From: Enterococcus sp. MMGLQ5-1
GTDB taxonomy: Bacteria > Bacillota > Bacilli > Lactobacillales > Streptococcaceae
Length of the DNA stretch: 64,000 nt
Direction of reading: 5' to 3'
NCBI RefSeq assembly: GCF_013155265.1
Contig: NZ_JABJXU010000007.1
Location: 1-64,000, forward strand
This document shows positions 57,785 through 64,000 of this stretch, in pieces. Both the position numbers and the translations under genes were made by a program. The notes under the pieces are model-generated. The model saw only the letters and a program-made list of their open reading frames with translations, was not told the origin of the DNA and ran no database searches. Within the stretch, counting starts at the first letter, position 1. Every line of letters starts with the position of its first letter.

Positions 57785-58115
57785 GCCTTTCAGCTTTTGA
57801 AACAACTGCCTCCATTTTTTGAAAATCACAAAAAATGTCGGAGAGTAAGTGTTCTTTGAGCCTTTGAACTAGGTTTTTAAAGCGCCCTTTGGTTGCTTGT
57901 AAAAACAAGTTCAAATGCATACCTTTGCCACTAACCATCTCAAATTGCTAAGCAATTTGAGATGGTTAGTGGCAATGGCAAAAAACACCCTCCGTTAGCT
58001 CAACGAAAGGCGTTAAAATGCAAAGTAAAAAAGCAAGTTTCCGATCTAATCGTTGAGTTTTGACACTATACAACGTAAAATGATTAAGCAATTAATCATT
58101 TAGCTACCTTATGGA
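57785..58115. repeat. Hairpin-rich insert inside the M-box
   Basis: About 300-330 bases separate the two M-box halves. The segment includes AAATGATTAA/TTAATCATTT, CTCAACG/CGTTGAG, a 51-bp palindrome, and modules shared with the element at 18770-19294. Shared strings include AAGTTCAAATGCATACCTTTG, written in parts, and AACTGCCTC...TTTTTTGAAAATC with AGAGTAAGTG. The modules occur in a different order here. Bases 58214-58316 hold only AT-rich spacer and the end of the MFS gene region. Confidence 0.75.
57925..57975. repeat. Perfect 51-bp palindrome
   Basis: Two 25-base arms (TTGCCACTAACC... and ...GGTTAGTGGCAA) are exact complements around one central base. The outer arms recur at about 18937-19003 with a paired change (TTGTCACT/AGTGACAA) and an unrelated loop, which suggests that the stem is maintained. 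Confidence 0.95.
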
Positions 58116-58316
58116 AAGCCTTGTTTTCGACAATCCCTGTTCTACCCATTGGCATCTCTCGATATTTTTGGGCAGTAGCCTGTGTTTGTATAGGAGCCTC
58201 ACCTAACAAATCCTATTTAATTTTCCGTAATTGATAATAGCAACATTTTATTTAGAAGTCAAGTCATCAATTATCAATCCTTCAATTTAATAATAAATAA
58301 AATAAATTGTTGATTA

Positions 58317-59546
58317 TCATGACTTACGAATATTTTTAAAAATTTTCATAGAAAATACAGAAATTGATAGCGTAATCAACGCTACTAAAATCACTAAAAC
58401 GATAAGCATATTTTGCGGAAGATAATCTATTAAAAAGCCAAATAATACCTGTCCTAAAGGCATTGCAAGCGTTGCAACAATCATTACAAAGGACATAATT
58501 CTACCTAAAAGTAGTTGGTCTGAAATTAATTGAACATACACAATCAGCTGTACCGAGATAAGCGTCACCAAACTCATCATAATTGCAATAATAGCAGTCA
58601 TCACCCAAAATGCCAGTTGCTGATTTTGAATCATTCCAAAAGGAATCACCAATAAGCTAAATATTAAGCTGGTTATTACTAAAATTTCACCAATATTTTT
58701 TTCACTTAATCTTTTTGAAAATAAACCATAAAATATCGTGCCAAATAAACTACCTAAAGCAAAGCAAGTATTCATCAAACCATATTGAGTATCACTTATT
58801 TCAAATTGAATCCGACTAATAAATGGTATGACAACTTGGATAAAAGCTGCCAACAAAAAATTAATTAAAAATGCAACTAAACAAATTTTAACAATCATGA
58901 TATGATGCTTCAAATAGGCAAATAATTCTCTAAAATCCGCTGTTACTACCTGCCATAATTTATTACTAAGCTTTTTTTTATTAATTATTGGAATATTAAT
59001 AAATATCTCACAGCAAATCGCTATTAAAAATAAGCAGCTACAAATTATAAACACCCAATAAATGCTATCAAAACGATAAACAAGCCCTGCAAAGACAGGC
59101 CCAATAATATTACCAAGCATGCCAACTGAACTAATAATGCCATTTGCTCTTGGCAAAGCATCTTGATTACATATCAAAGGAATCGTAGACTGCACCACGG
59201 GCGTTTCAAACGCCGACACGATCCCTATAATTACAGTCAAGATACCTGTCAAAACTACTGGCAAGCTTGAAAAACTGCCAAATAACAGACCTAGGGATAG
59301 GAGCATATATGAAGAATCCATCGCTAGCATCAATGAACGCTTCGGTAGACGGTCTGCCAAGATACCACAAAAGGGTAGGCTAATCAAACGGCCAATAACT
59401 GAAAGCGCCATAATGATACTAAACGTAACGCCCGAATGAGTTAAGTCTAAAATATAGAGCGCAACTGCAAATTGAATCACGGTCGTCCCTATTACCGAAA
59501 ATAATTGGCTGCCAATTAGTAAGTAGAAATCCTTACTTTTAATCAA
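58317..59546 (-). CDS. MFS transporter, macrolide-efflux-like
   Basis: A 409-residue major facilitator protein with 12 predicted helices. The loop GRLISLPFCGILADRLPKRSLML, in parts, is the signature A region. The build resembles the MefA/drug-efflux branch (DHA3-like). It probably exports a drug or metabolite by proton antiport. Its start overlaps the regulator gene by 4 bases (ATGA), so regulator and exporter are translated together. Substrate unknown. Confidence 0.88.
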   Translation of the reverse strand: MIKSKDFYLLIGSQLFSVIGTTVIQFAVALYILDLTHSGVTFSIIMALSVIGRLISLPFCGILADRLPKRSLMLAMDSSYMLLSLGLLFGSFSSLPVVLTGILTVIIGIVSAFETPVVQSTIPLICNQDALPRANGIISSVGMLGNIIGPVFAGLVYRFDSIYWVFIICSCLFLIAICCEIFINIPIINKKKLSNKLWQVVTADFRELFAYLKHHIMIVKICLVAFLINFLLAAFIQVVIPFISRIQFEISDTQYGLMNTCFALGSLFGTIFYGLFSKRLSEKNIGEILVITSLIFSLLVIPFGMIQNQQLAFWVMTAIIAIMMSLVTLISVQLIVYVQLISDQLLLGRIMSFVMIVATLAMPLGQVLFGFLIDYLPQNMLIVLVILVALITLSISVFSMKIFKNIRKS

Positions 59547-60331
59547 TTTAAACCCTCATTTCTCAGTTTAATTTTGCTAAACCACTTGTCTATTCGACCA
59601 TTATCGACTGACCTTATACCGCAAAAAATAAAAATAAAAATAACAATCACCTCAATCAAATTACTCACTATAAATTCAAACGCTATAATCGAGTGCTGCA
59701 AAGTAATCACGGTTAGTCCTTCAACTAAAATACTAAGTCCGCTAACCACAGCTAACCAGTACCAAAAAGGTAATTTTGTAAAGGTGAATATTAACAAAAT
59801 AACCCAATAATAAATTAACCAAAAAGTACCAATTAAGCATAAATTAATGAAGCTCATTGACTGAGCAAACGAAATCGCAGCAAATAACAAAAATAATAAA
59901 CCGCTAAGTGCAAGACTACATTTTATGATTTTAAATCTATGAGTGTTCTTGGCAATAATCAGAATACTAATTGCCATAAAGGCAGCTACTGCGACAATCA
60001 AAGACCAGCTCAACGCATGATTCATAATAAAATCAATTCCTAAGCATATGACAACAGCAATACCAATCACAAATAAGGCTATACCATATAATATATGATA
60101 ACTTTCTTTTTTCTTTAAGCTTTCAACCACTTTAACATCCTCCTTTAATAATGAATCAATCGAAACTGAAAATAACTCACTTAACAAAATCAAATTTTCA
60201 ATGTCTGGATAGCTTCTAGCCAGCTCCCAATTGGAAATTGTTTGTCTAGATACATATAATTTTTCAGCTAATTCCTGTTGGGTATAATTAAATTCTGCAC
60301 GCTTTAATTTAATTTGTTCTCCTAAAATCAT
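59543..60331 (-). CDS. XRE family regulator with C-terminal membrane domain
   Basis: A 262-residue protein. An N-terminal helix-turn-helix (LKRAEFNYTQQELAEKLYVSRQTISNWE, in parts, about 8-35) is followed by a hydrophobic domain with about six helices (75-245). The start chosen is the ATG with AGAAGGAGG 5 bases upstream. A membrane-attached regulator encoded together with an exporter suggests direct sensing of an envelope stress or the exported compound. The role is inference. Confidence 0.85.
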   Translation of the reverse strand: MILGEQIKLKRAEFNYTQQELAEKLYVSRQTISNWELARSYPDIENLILLSELFSVSIDSLLKEDVKVVESLKKKESYHILYGIALFVIGIAVVICLGIDFIMNHALSWSLIVAVAAFMAISILIIAKNTHRFKIIKCSLALSGLLFLLFAAISFAQSMSFINLCLIGTFWLIYYWVILLIFTFTKLPFWYWLAVVSGLSILVEGLTVITLQHSIIAFEFIVSNLIEVIVIFIFIFCGIRSVDNGRIDKWFSKIKLRNEGLN

Positions 60332-60520
60332 TTCGTCCTCCTTCTCGTCCAATATAAAATTCTAAGTCTTAGCTCTCAAGCATAGTTATTTTGCAATTAA
60401 GTTTTCCTGCGCAAAGAATTTAAGCATATGATTAATTAGGTAACACTCACAAGGAGGTAGGGCAAAAAACGTTTAACGACGTAGAAAAAGGTGCTAAATT
60501 GCCTCGTAAAAAAATCGTAA

Positions 60521-60647
60521 AACAAGGTGCTTTCTCTCTCTGATTAAAACTGTGAAAAATAGACGAGTCATTCGTTTATTTAGTCAGACGTTTTCTGTCT
60601 GACCGGATGACGTATCTATTTGAACAGGTTTGAGAGAGAAAGCCCGT
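60521..60647 (+). repeat. 127-bp direct repeat, copy 1
   Basis: Begins AACAAGGTGCTTTCTCTCTC and ends GAGAGAGAAAGCCCGT. The ends pair (CTTTCTCTCTC/GAGAGAGAAAG, AAAACTGT/ACAGGTTT, AATAGA/TCTATT) and the centre holds GTCAGAC/GTCTGAC. It differs from copy 2 at two positions as read. Confidence 0.92.
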
Positions 60648-61267
60648 CAAAACAAGCTAATTTCGCGTTTATTTACTCGGGTGTACTTCGCCCGAGCGGG
60701 AAATGTACTTGTTTGAGATTTTTTAGGCAATTTAGCCCGTGAAGTGACACTGTGAGCTAGCGCTCAAGTGTATCATGCTGGATGGGCTACTATCTTAAAA
60801 TATTATCAGTAGCCCTACGCACTGACGTGCGTGCCATCATGACAAATTGATGGCATAATCTAGCTTCAACGGCTTGAAAGTATCGGCATAAGCTGAAAAA
60901 ATAGATAGGCAAAGAGCGCCTTTTACTATTTTTCAGTCTTATGCTCAACTTTCAGAACGAGCCGTTTACGCTTTTTAGATAATGTTCAAAAATTTGTCTA
61001 TTTTCCTATGGCATTGAAGTTGTCGCTTCAGCGACTTACGGAAAAGCTAGTGGCAACGTGCCTTAGCGGATTTTCCGCTTAGGCGTTGACTAGTCGTTGT
61101 CGCATTGTCCCCCGTAAACATAAAAGCTAAGTGTGATTACCTACCAAACTCGAACGATAAACAATAAATTTAAGACAAATGAAACTTAACGCTTTAGCGT
61201 TCTCGTTGAATTGTTGAAAAAAATTTATTGTTTCGGGAGAGTTTCGGTAAATCACACGTGCTAGATA

Positions 61268-61394
61268 AACAAGGTGCTTTCTCTCTCTGATTAAAACTGT
61301 GAAAAATAGACGAGTCATTCGTTTATTCAGTCAGACGTTTTCTGTCTGACCGGATGACGTATCTATTTGAACAGTTTTGAGAGAGAAAGCCCGT
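61268..61394 (+). repeat. 127-bp direct repeat, copy 2
   Basis: Same length and orientation as copy 1, 747 bases away. The change to ACAGTTTT on the right arm makes its pairing with AAAACTGT perfect. Confidence 0.92.
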
Positions 61395-61441
61395 AAATTA
61401 CGAAAAATATAAAGGGAGTTAGGACTTTTGTCCCAGTCCCA

Positions 61442-61462
61442 ATACATACCGATAGTATGTAT
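61442..61462. promoter_or_regulatory. TetR-type operator, downstream copy
   Basis: ATACATAC-N5-GTATGTAT is a perfect palindrome just past the terminator of the TetR-family gene. Its sequence and spacing match the site in that gene's own promoter. Confidence 0.6.
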
Positions 61463-61469
61463 TACCTTA

Positions 61470-61498
61470 AAAAAAATAGCAGACCCTGCTATTTTTTT
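61470..61498 (-). terminator. Terminator of the TetR-family gene
   Basis: AAATAGCAG and CTGCTATTT with T-runs on both strands; the stem overlaps the stop codon of the regulator. Confidence 0.88.
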
Positions 61499-62118
61499 AA
61501 ATAAGTAAAGAGCTTAAATGAAACCTCAAGAAGCTCATCAGTAATCAATGGCACACCTATACCGTCAAAGGTTTGTTTTATAAAACAAATTTTACGACGT
61601 AATTGCTGCTCTGTCAAAACAGAAATCTGGAAACCAAGCCATGTATTGAAAGTTAAAACAATTAAATCAGCAACCTCCTCTGGATACTCCGTTTCAATTG
61701 ATCCATCAGTAATACCTTCCTCAATAACCTTTTTTAATTCAGGAACGGCATACTGAAACATGTCTAAATACTGTTCACCTAAAAGACGCGGGCTTCTCAA
61801 GGTAATACCGGCAGAATACCCTATTTTCTGTAGTGGAAAATTGTTAATGGCATCCATTAATGAATTCTGCAATTTTTCAAGTCCATTTTGACCACGCCAA
61901 TTAGCTAAACTCGTTGGTTCATAAGAAGATTCAATCACTGTCTGTAAAATTTCAAATTTGGATTTAAAATGATGATAGATTACCCCTTTAGTTAACCCGC
62001 CAAGCCCATCAATAATATCTTGTATTGAGGTATTATCATAGCCCTTTTCCCAGAATAGCTCTCCCGCAACATCAAGAATCTTCTGGCGAGTTTGCTCTGG
62101 ATTTGTACCACGTGCCAA
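61489..62118 (-). CDS. TetR family transcriptional regulator
   Basis: A 209-residue regulator. The helix-turn-helix is DNTSIQDIIDGLGGLTKGVIYHHFKSK, in parts, with the typical TRQKILDVAGELFWEKGY before it. The TTG start at 62118 has AGAGGTG 8 bases upstream; the longer frame would begin inside the operator. The C-terminal ligand domain is not assignable. A matching palindrome lies in its promoter and another past its terminator. Confidence 0.92.
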   Translation of the reverse strand: MARGTNPEQTRQKILDVAGELFWEKGYDNTSIQDIIDGLGGLTKGVIYHHFKSKFEILQTVIESSYEPTSLANWRGQNGLEKLQNSLMDAINNFPLQKIGYSAGITLRSPRLLGEQYLDMFQYAVPELKKVIEEGITDGSIETEYPEEVADLIVLTFNTWLGFQISVLTEQQLRRKICFIKQTFDGIGVPLITDELLEVSFKLFTYLKK

Positions 62119-62134
62119 TTTATTCACCTCTTTT

Positions 62135-62187
62135 ATACATACCATCGGTATATATGCTAGATTATACTAAAAATATTTATCTGTCAA
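62135..62187 (-). promoter_or_regulatory. Promoter and operator of the TetR-family gene
   Basis: Minus strand: -35 TTGACA (62182-62187), 15-base spacer, -10 TATAAT (62161-62166). The near-palindrome ATACATAC-N5-GTATATAT (62135-62155) lies directly downstream of the -10, as for autorepression. Confidence 0.65.
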
Positions 62188-62211
62188 ACTAAAATTTAAT
62201 GAGCGCTCTGA

Positions 62212-62832
62212 TTAATCATCTAACTCTATTTCTAATACCTCACTCGTCTGATTATTAATTTTTACTGACGTTTCTGAACGACCGTTTTTCACGCTAACCT
62301 CCCATAGCATAACGCCGTTATCCTTATCTAAAGACCATTCAACTGCTTCTCCTGCACCGGCTGCTTTTACAGCTATCTCACTCACAGCCCCAATGCTTAA
62401 TAAATTAGTTAAATCTAAACCATCTTTTGCCTTAGCAATACCGTTCGTTTCATCAGAATCCAAATTTTCTCGTTCAGATTGTGTAATCTTACCTGATTGC
62501 GCATCAATTTTCACTTCAAATTCCTCATTATCGCTGACACCATTAAATTTATACCGATAGCTACCATAAGATGTGTCCAGATCAATTGAAGTAATAGTTA
62601 AATCAGGATATTCTTTTTCAAATATTGCCAATGCTTCAGCCAAAGTAATTGCTTTTTCAGGCAATGAGGTTGATGCTAAAGTTGAGTCGGACTCCCCATT
62701 ACTAGAGCTATTAGCCACTGACGCTTCACTTTTCAAGTTGCTACTCGTACTTGGCAAGGTATTCTGATTTGAAGTACACCCCACTAACAGAATACCAAAT
62801 AAAATTAAAGTACCAAACCAAATTTTTTTCAT
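62212..62832 (-). CDS. PepSY domain lipoprotein
   Basis: A 206-residue lipoprotein: signal with lipobox LLVGC (Cys19), a Ser-rich linker (about 20-58), then two PepSY-like units, ITLAEALAIFEKEYPDLTITSIDL...KIDAQSGKI and a second ending WEVSVKNGRSETSVKIN. PepSY proteins are often encoded with two-component systems and may inhibit wall proteases or sense envelope stress. It follows the histidine kinase gene, which ends 132 bases upstream behind a terminator. Confidence 0.88.
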   Translation of the reverse strand: MKKIWFGTLILFGILLVGCTSNQNTLPSTSSNLKSEASVANSSSNGESDSTLASTSLPEKAITLAEALAIFEKEYPDLTITSIDLDTSYGSYRYKFNGVSDNEEFEVKIDAQSGKITQSERENLDSDETNGIAKAKDGLDLTNLLSIGAVSEIAVKAAGAGEAVEWSLDKDNGVMLWEVSVKNGRSETSVKINNQTSEVLEIELDD

Positions 62833-62933
62833 CTAAATCTTCCTCTCAAATTAATTTACTAAGGCGACGTCGTATCAACGTTCCAACAAAATAATCATAG
62901 CAAGTTTAATTGTTTTAATAACCAAAAAAGGAT

Positions 62934-62962
62934 AAAAATTAAATGAAAATTTTTTCATTTAA
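62934..62962 (-). terminator. Terminator of the histidine kinase gene
   Basis: On the minus strand AAATGAAAA and TTTTCATTT are followed by AATTTTTA, directly after the kinase stop codon. Confidence 0.75.
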
Positions 62963-62964
62963 AA

Positions 62965-64000
62965 CTATTTTGGTAGATGAACCGTAAAAATACTACCGCC
63001 TGTAAAGCTATCCTTGACTTCAATTTGACCACCATAATAAGCTACTAATCTCTTGACAATTGACAAGCCAATACCCGAGCCAGAAACTGCGCTCGATCGA
63101 GCCGGATCCACACGGTAAAATCGATCAAATATATTCGCTTTAAGTGCATCAGGTATTCCAATACCTTGATCCTCTACTGAAAAGCTGATATTGTTTCCCT
63201 GACTAACAAGTTGAATTTTGACCTCGCTATTACTTTTTGAATATTTGCAGGCATTTTCAATTAAATTTCGGAAAATTTGATAAAAATGGGCTGAAACGCC
63301 ATTTAGATAAATCGTTTGCTGATGCTTAAATATTAAGGGCTGTGAATAGACGACTGCCATTTCGGAAATCACTTCTGATAGAATCAAATTTAAATCGCAT
63401 TCTGCCATTTCTTGCAGTTTAATTTCTAATGATAATAGCTGTTCTACTAGCTCTGACATCCGCTTAGATTCTGAATCGATAAAGCGAATTGATTTTGGTA
63501 TGACCTCAGGGTGCTTTTCACCTCTTCTTTTAATCAAATTAACATGACCACGAATTGCTGCAAGTGGTGTTCGCAATTCATGGGAGGCATCAGAAACAAA
63601 TTGCTGTTCTCTTTTCAGAGCATTCCTTTGTAAACCTAGCTGATAATTAAAAGCCTTAGAAACTGAGGCAATTTCAGTAATGCCCACCTGCTCTTCTAAA
63701 TACATATCAGAGGCAGCATGATGACCAATTTGAATAATATCTTGACTCATTTTTACTAAAGGTGCACTTAGTCGGCGTGAAAATTTCCTAATAACAAATA
63801 TCCCCATGACAATCAGAATAATAATCATAAGCAAGCTAATCCAAATAATTTGCCTGATGACTTGATAGGTATCGCTCAGCTCCATCAGAATACTAATTTG
63901 AGCACCATTTTTTTCAAACGCTTGATAATACGCCGGCCCTTGATCAGATAACCAAAGTAAATTTTGATTAAAAATGAATTGCTGATAATCTGAAAAATTA
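62965..64000 (-). CDS. Sensor histidine kinase, 5' end outside window
   Basis: The frame stays open to the window edge, so the start lies beyond 64000. Visible are the end of an extracytoplasmic sensor domain, a membrane helix (ISLLMIIILIVMGIFVI), a HAMP-like linker, the H-box SHELRTPLAAIRGHVN, N-box NLIENACKYS, G1 DQGIGIP, F-box FDRFYRVD and G2 GSGIGLSI. A response regulator gene is expected beyond the edge. The PepSY lipoprotein gene follows in the same direction. Confidence 0.93.
   Translation of the reverse strand, partial: NFSDYQQFIFNQNLLWLSDQGPAYYQAFEKNGAQISILMELSDTYQVIRQIIWISLLMIIILIVMGIFVIRKFSRRLSAPLVKMSQDIIQIGHHAASDMYLEEQVGITEIASVSKAFNYQLGLQRNALKREQQFVSDASHELRTPLAAIRGHVNLIKRRGEKHPEVIPKSIRFIDSESKRMSELVEQLLSLEIKLQEMAECDLNLILSEVISEMAVVYSQPLIFKHQQTIYLNGVSAHFYQIFRNLIENACKYSKSNSEVKIQLVSQGNNISFSVEDQGIGIPDALKANIFDRFYRVDPARSSAVSGSGIGLSIVKRLVAYYGGQIEVKDSFTGGSIFTVHLPK

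Larger units (their letters stand above)
57738..58213 (-). ncRNA. M-box (Mg2+) riboswitch, interrupted, upstream of mgtA
   Basis: The 5' part (58213-58116) reads GGATTTG, TTAGGTGAGGCTCCT, CTACTGCCC, GAGAGATGCCAATGGGT, closely matching the B. subtilis mgtE M-box. The 3' part (57784-57738) reads CTTAGTGTTTTAGC then CTAACAAAT, matching the conserved AGTGCTAAAGC region. P1 pairs ATTTGTTAG with CTAACAAAT. A peripheral stem pairs GTCGAA...AGGCTT with AAGCCTTTCGAC. The total span is 476 nt, against about 160-170 for a normal M-box, because a repeat insert sits in the loop of that stem. No terminator follows P1. Confidence 0.85.
60453..61440 (+). repeat. Composite nested-hairpin element, copy B
   Basis: Non-coding DNA with ends GGAGGTAGGGCAAAA and AGGACTTTTGTCCCA, matching copy A (18770-19294) in the opposite orientation. 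Inside are an outer hairpin GCTAAATTGCC...GGCAATTTAGC (about 60490-60740) enclosing a 127-bp inner hairpin, several GC-rich hairpins (60745-60850), a hairpin GCATAAGCTGAAAAA/TTTTTCAGTCTTATGC (60890-60957), a block shared with copy A (60985-61280), and a second copy of the 127-bp hairpin. Two module types share the edges GGTGC and GCCCGT. Confidence 0.8.

Noticed and set aside
57677-57938. 60-codon ORFs on both strands in the mgtA leader
   Set aside because: They cross the M-box 3' part and the hairpin insert and lack ribosome sites. Only the 30-codon ORF with AAGAGG is kept as a candidate.
61127-61318. Minus-strand 63-codon ORF in composite element copy B
   Set aside because: It lies in a repeat block shared with copy A, has no ribosome site, and no protein features.

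Overview
The window looks like the chromosome of a low-GC Firmicute of the order Lactobacillales (Enterococcaceae, Carnobacteriaceae or Lactobacillaceae). The evidence is the IreB/RuvX/DUF1292 operon, a WxL surface-protein locus, a cydABCD cytochrome bd operon beside an isolated menaquinone branch (menA plus a polyprenyl diphosphate synthase), a class A PBP of the PBP2A type, AT-rich DNA, TTG starts and AGGAGG-type ribosome sites. No rRNA, tRNA, CRISPR, phage or transposase gene was recognised. Most genes lie on the minus strand.

Layout. 1-1020: a CGTGT microsatellite and a 61-bp hairpin array. 1022-7252: an SDR enzyme, then a tcyJKLMN-like sulfur amino acid ABC importer headed by a URO-D/methyltransferase-like enzyme, with a CmbR/CysR-like site upstream. 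7358-9274: UspA, a methyltransferase and a second 61-bp hairpin array. 9274-18729: yrzB-like/ruvX/ireB, a GNAT enzyme, kup behind a yybP-ykoY-type riboswitch, a HAD phosphatase, a pseudouridine synthase, a SNF2-SWIM helicase and a small hydrophobic protein. 18770-19294: a composite non-coding element. 19295-25395: an unknown protein, PBP2A, and era-dgkA-ybeY-phoH. 25623-34906: the WxL/DUF916/Mga-like surface locus with one decayed member. 35423-48112: a P1B-4 metal ATPase with a Fur-type box, menA, a polyprenyl synthase, cydABCD, gdhA, and a ferredoxin-NADP reductase with a second Fur-type box. 48263-54623: LacI, two Gfo/Idh/MocA oxidoreductases, two TIM-barrel isomerases and AraC, with cre-like sites. 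54718-58213: mgtA behind a leader holding a 30-codon ORF and an M-box Mg2+ riboswitch. 58317-64000: MFS exporter plus XRE regulator, a second composite element, TetR, a PepSY lipoprotein, and a histidine kinase cut by the window edge.

The main findings are in the non-coding DNA. Two arrays (9 and 8 cores, exact 61-bp period) share one hairpin core, and a solitary copy lies at 35158. Their outer ends read as the two halves of one ancestral palindrome, as if linker-plus-core units had expanded inside it. A second family (18770-19294 and, inverted, 60453-61440) has terminal inverted repeats TGGGACAAAAG and hairpins nested in the loops of other hairpins. A fragment of this family sits inside the mgtA M-box: the conserved 5' and 3' parts of the riboswitch are about 330 nt apart, separated by a hairpin-rich insert containing a perfect 51-bp palindrome.

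Metal and redox control recur: a manganese-type riboswitch on kup, an M-box on mgtA, and Fur-type boxes on the SPC-type ATPase and the ferredoxin-NADP reductase. The bd oxidase with only late menaquinone genes suggests respiration depending on outside quinone precursor, although early men genes could lie elsewhere. All calls come from reading the sequence; no search or folding program was run.
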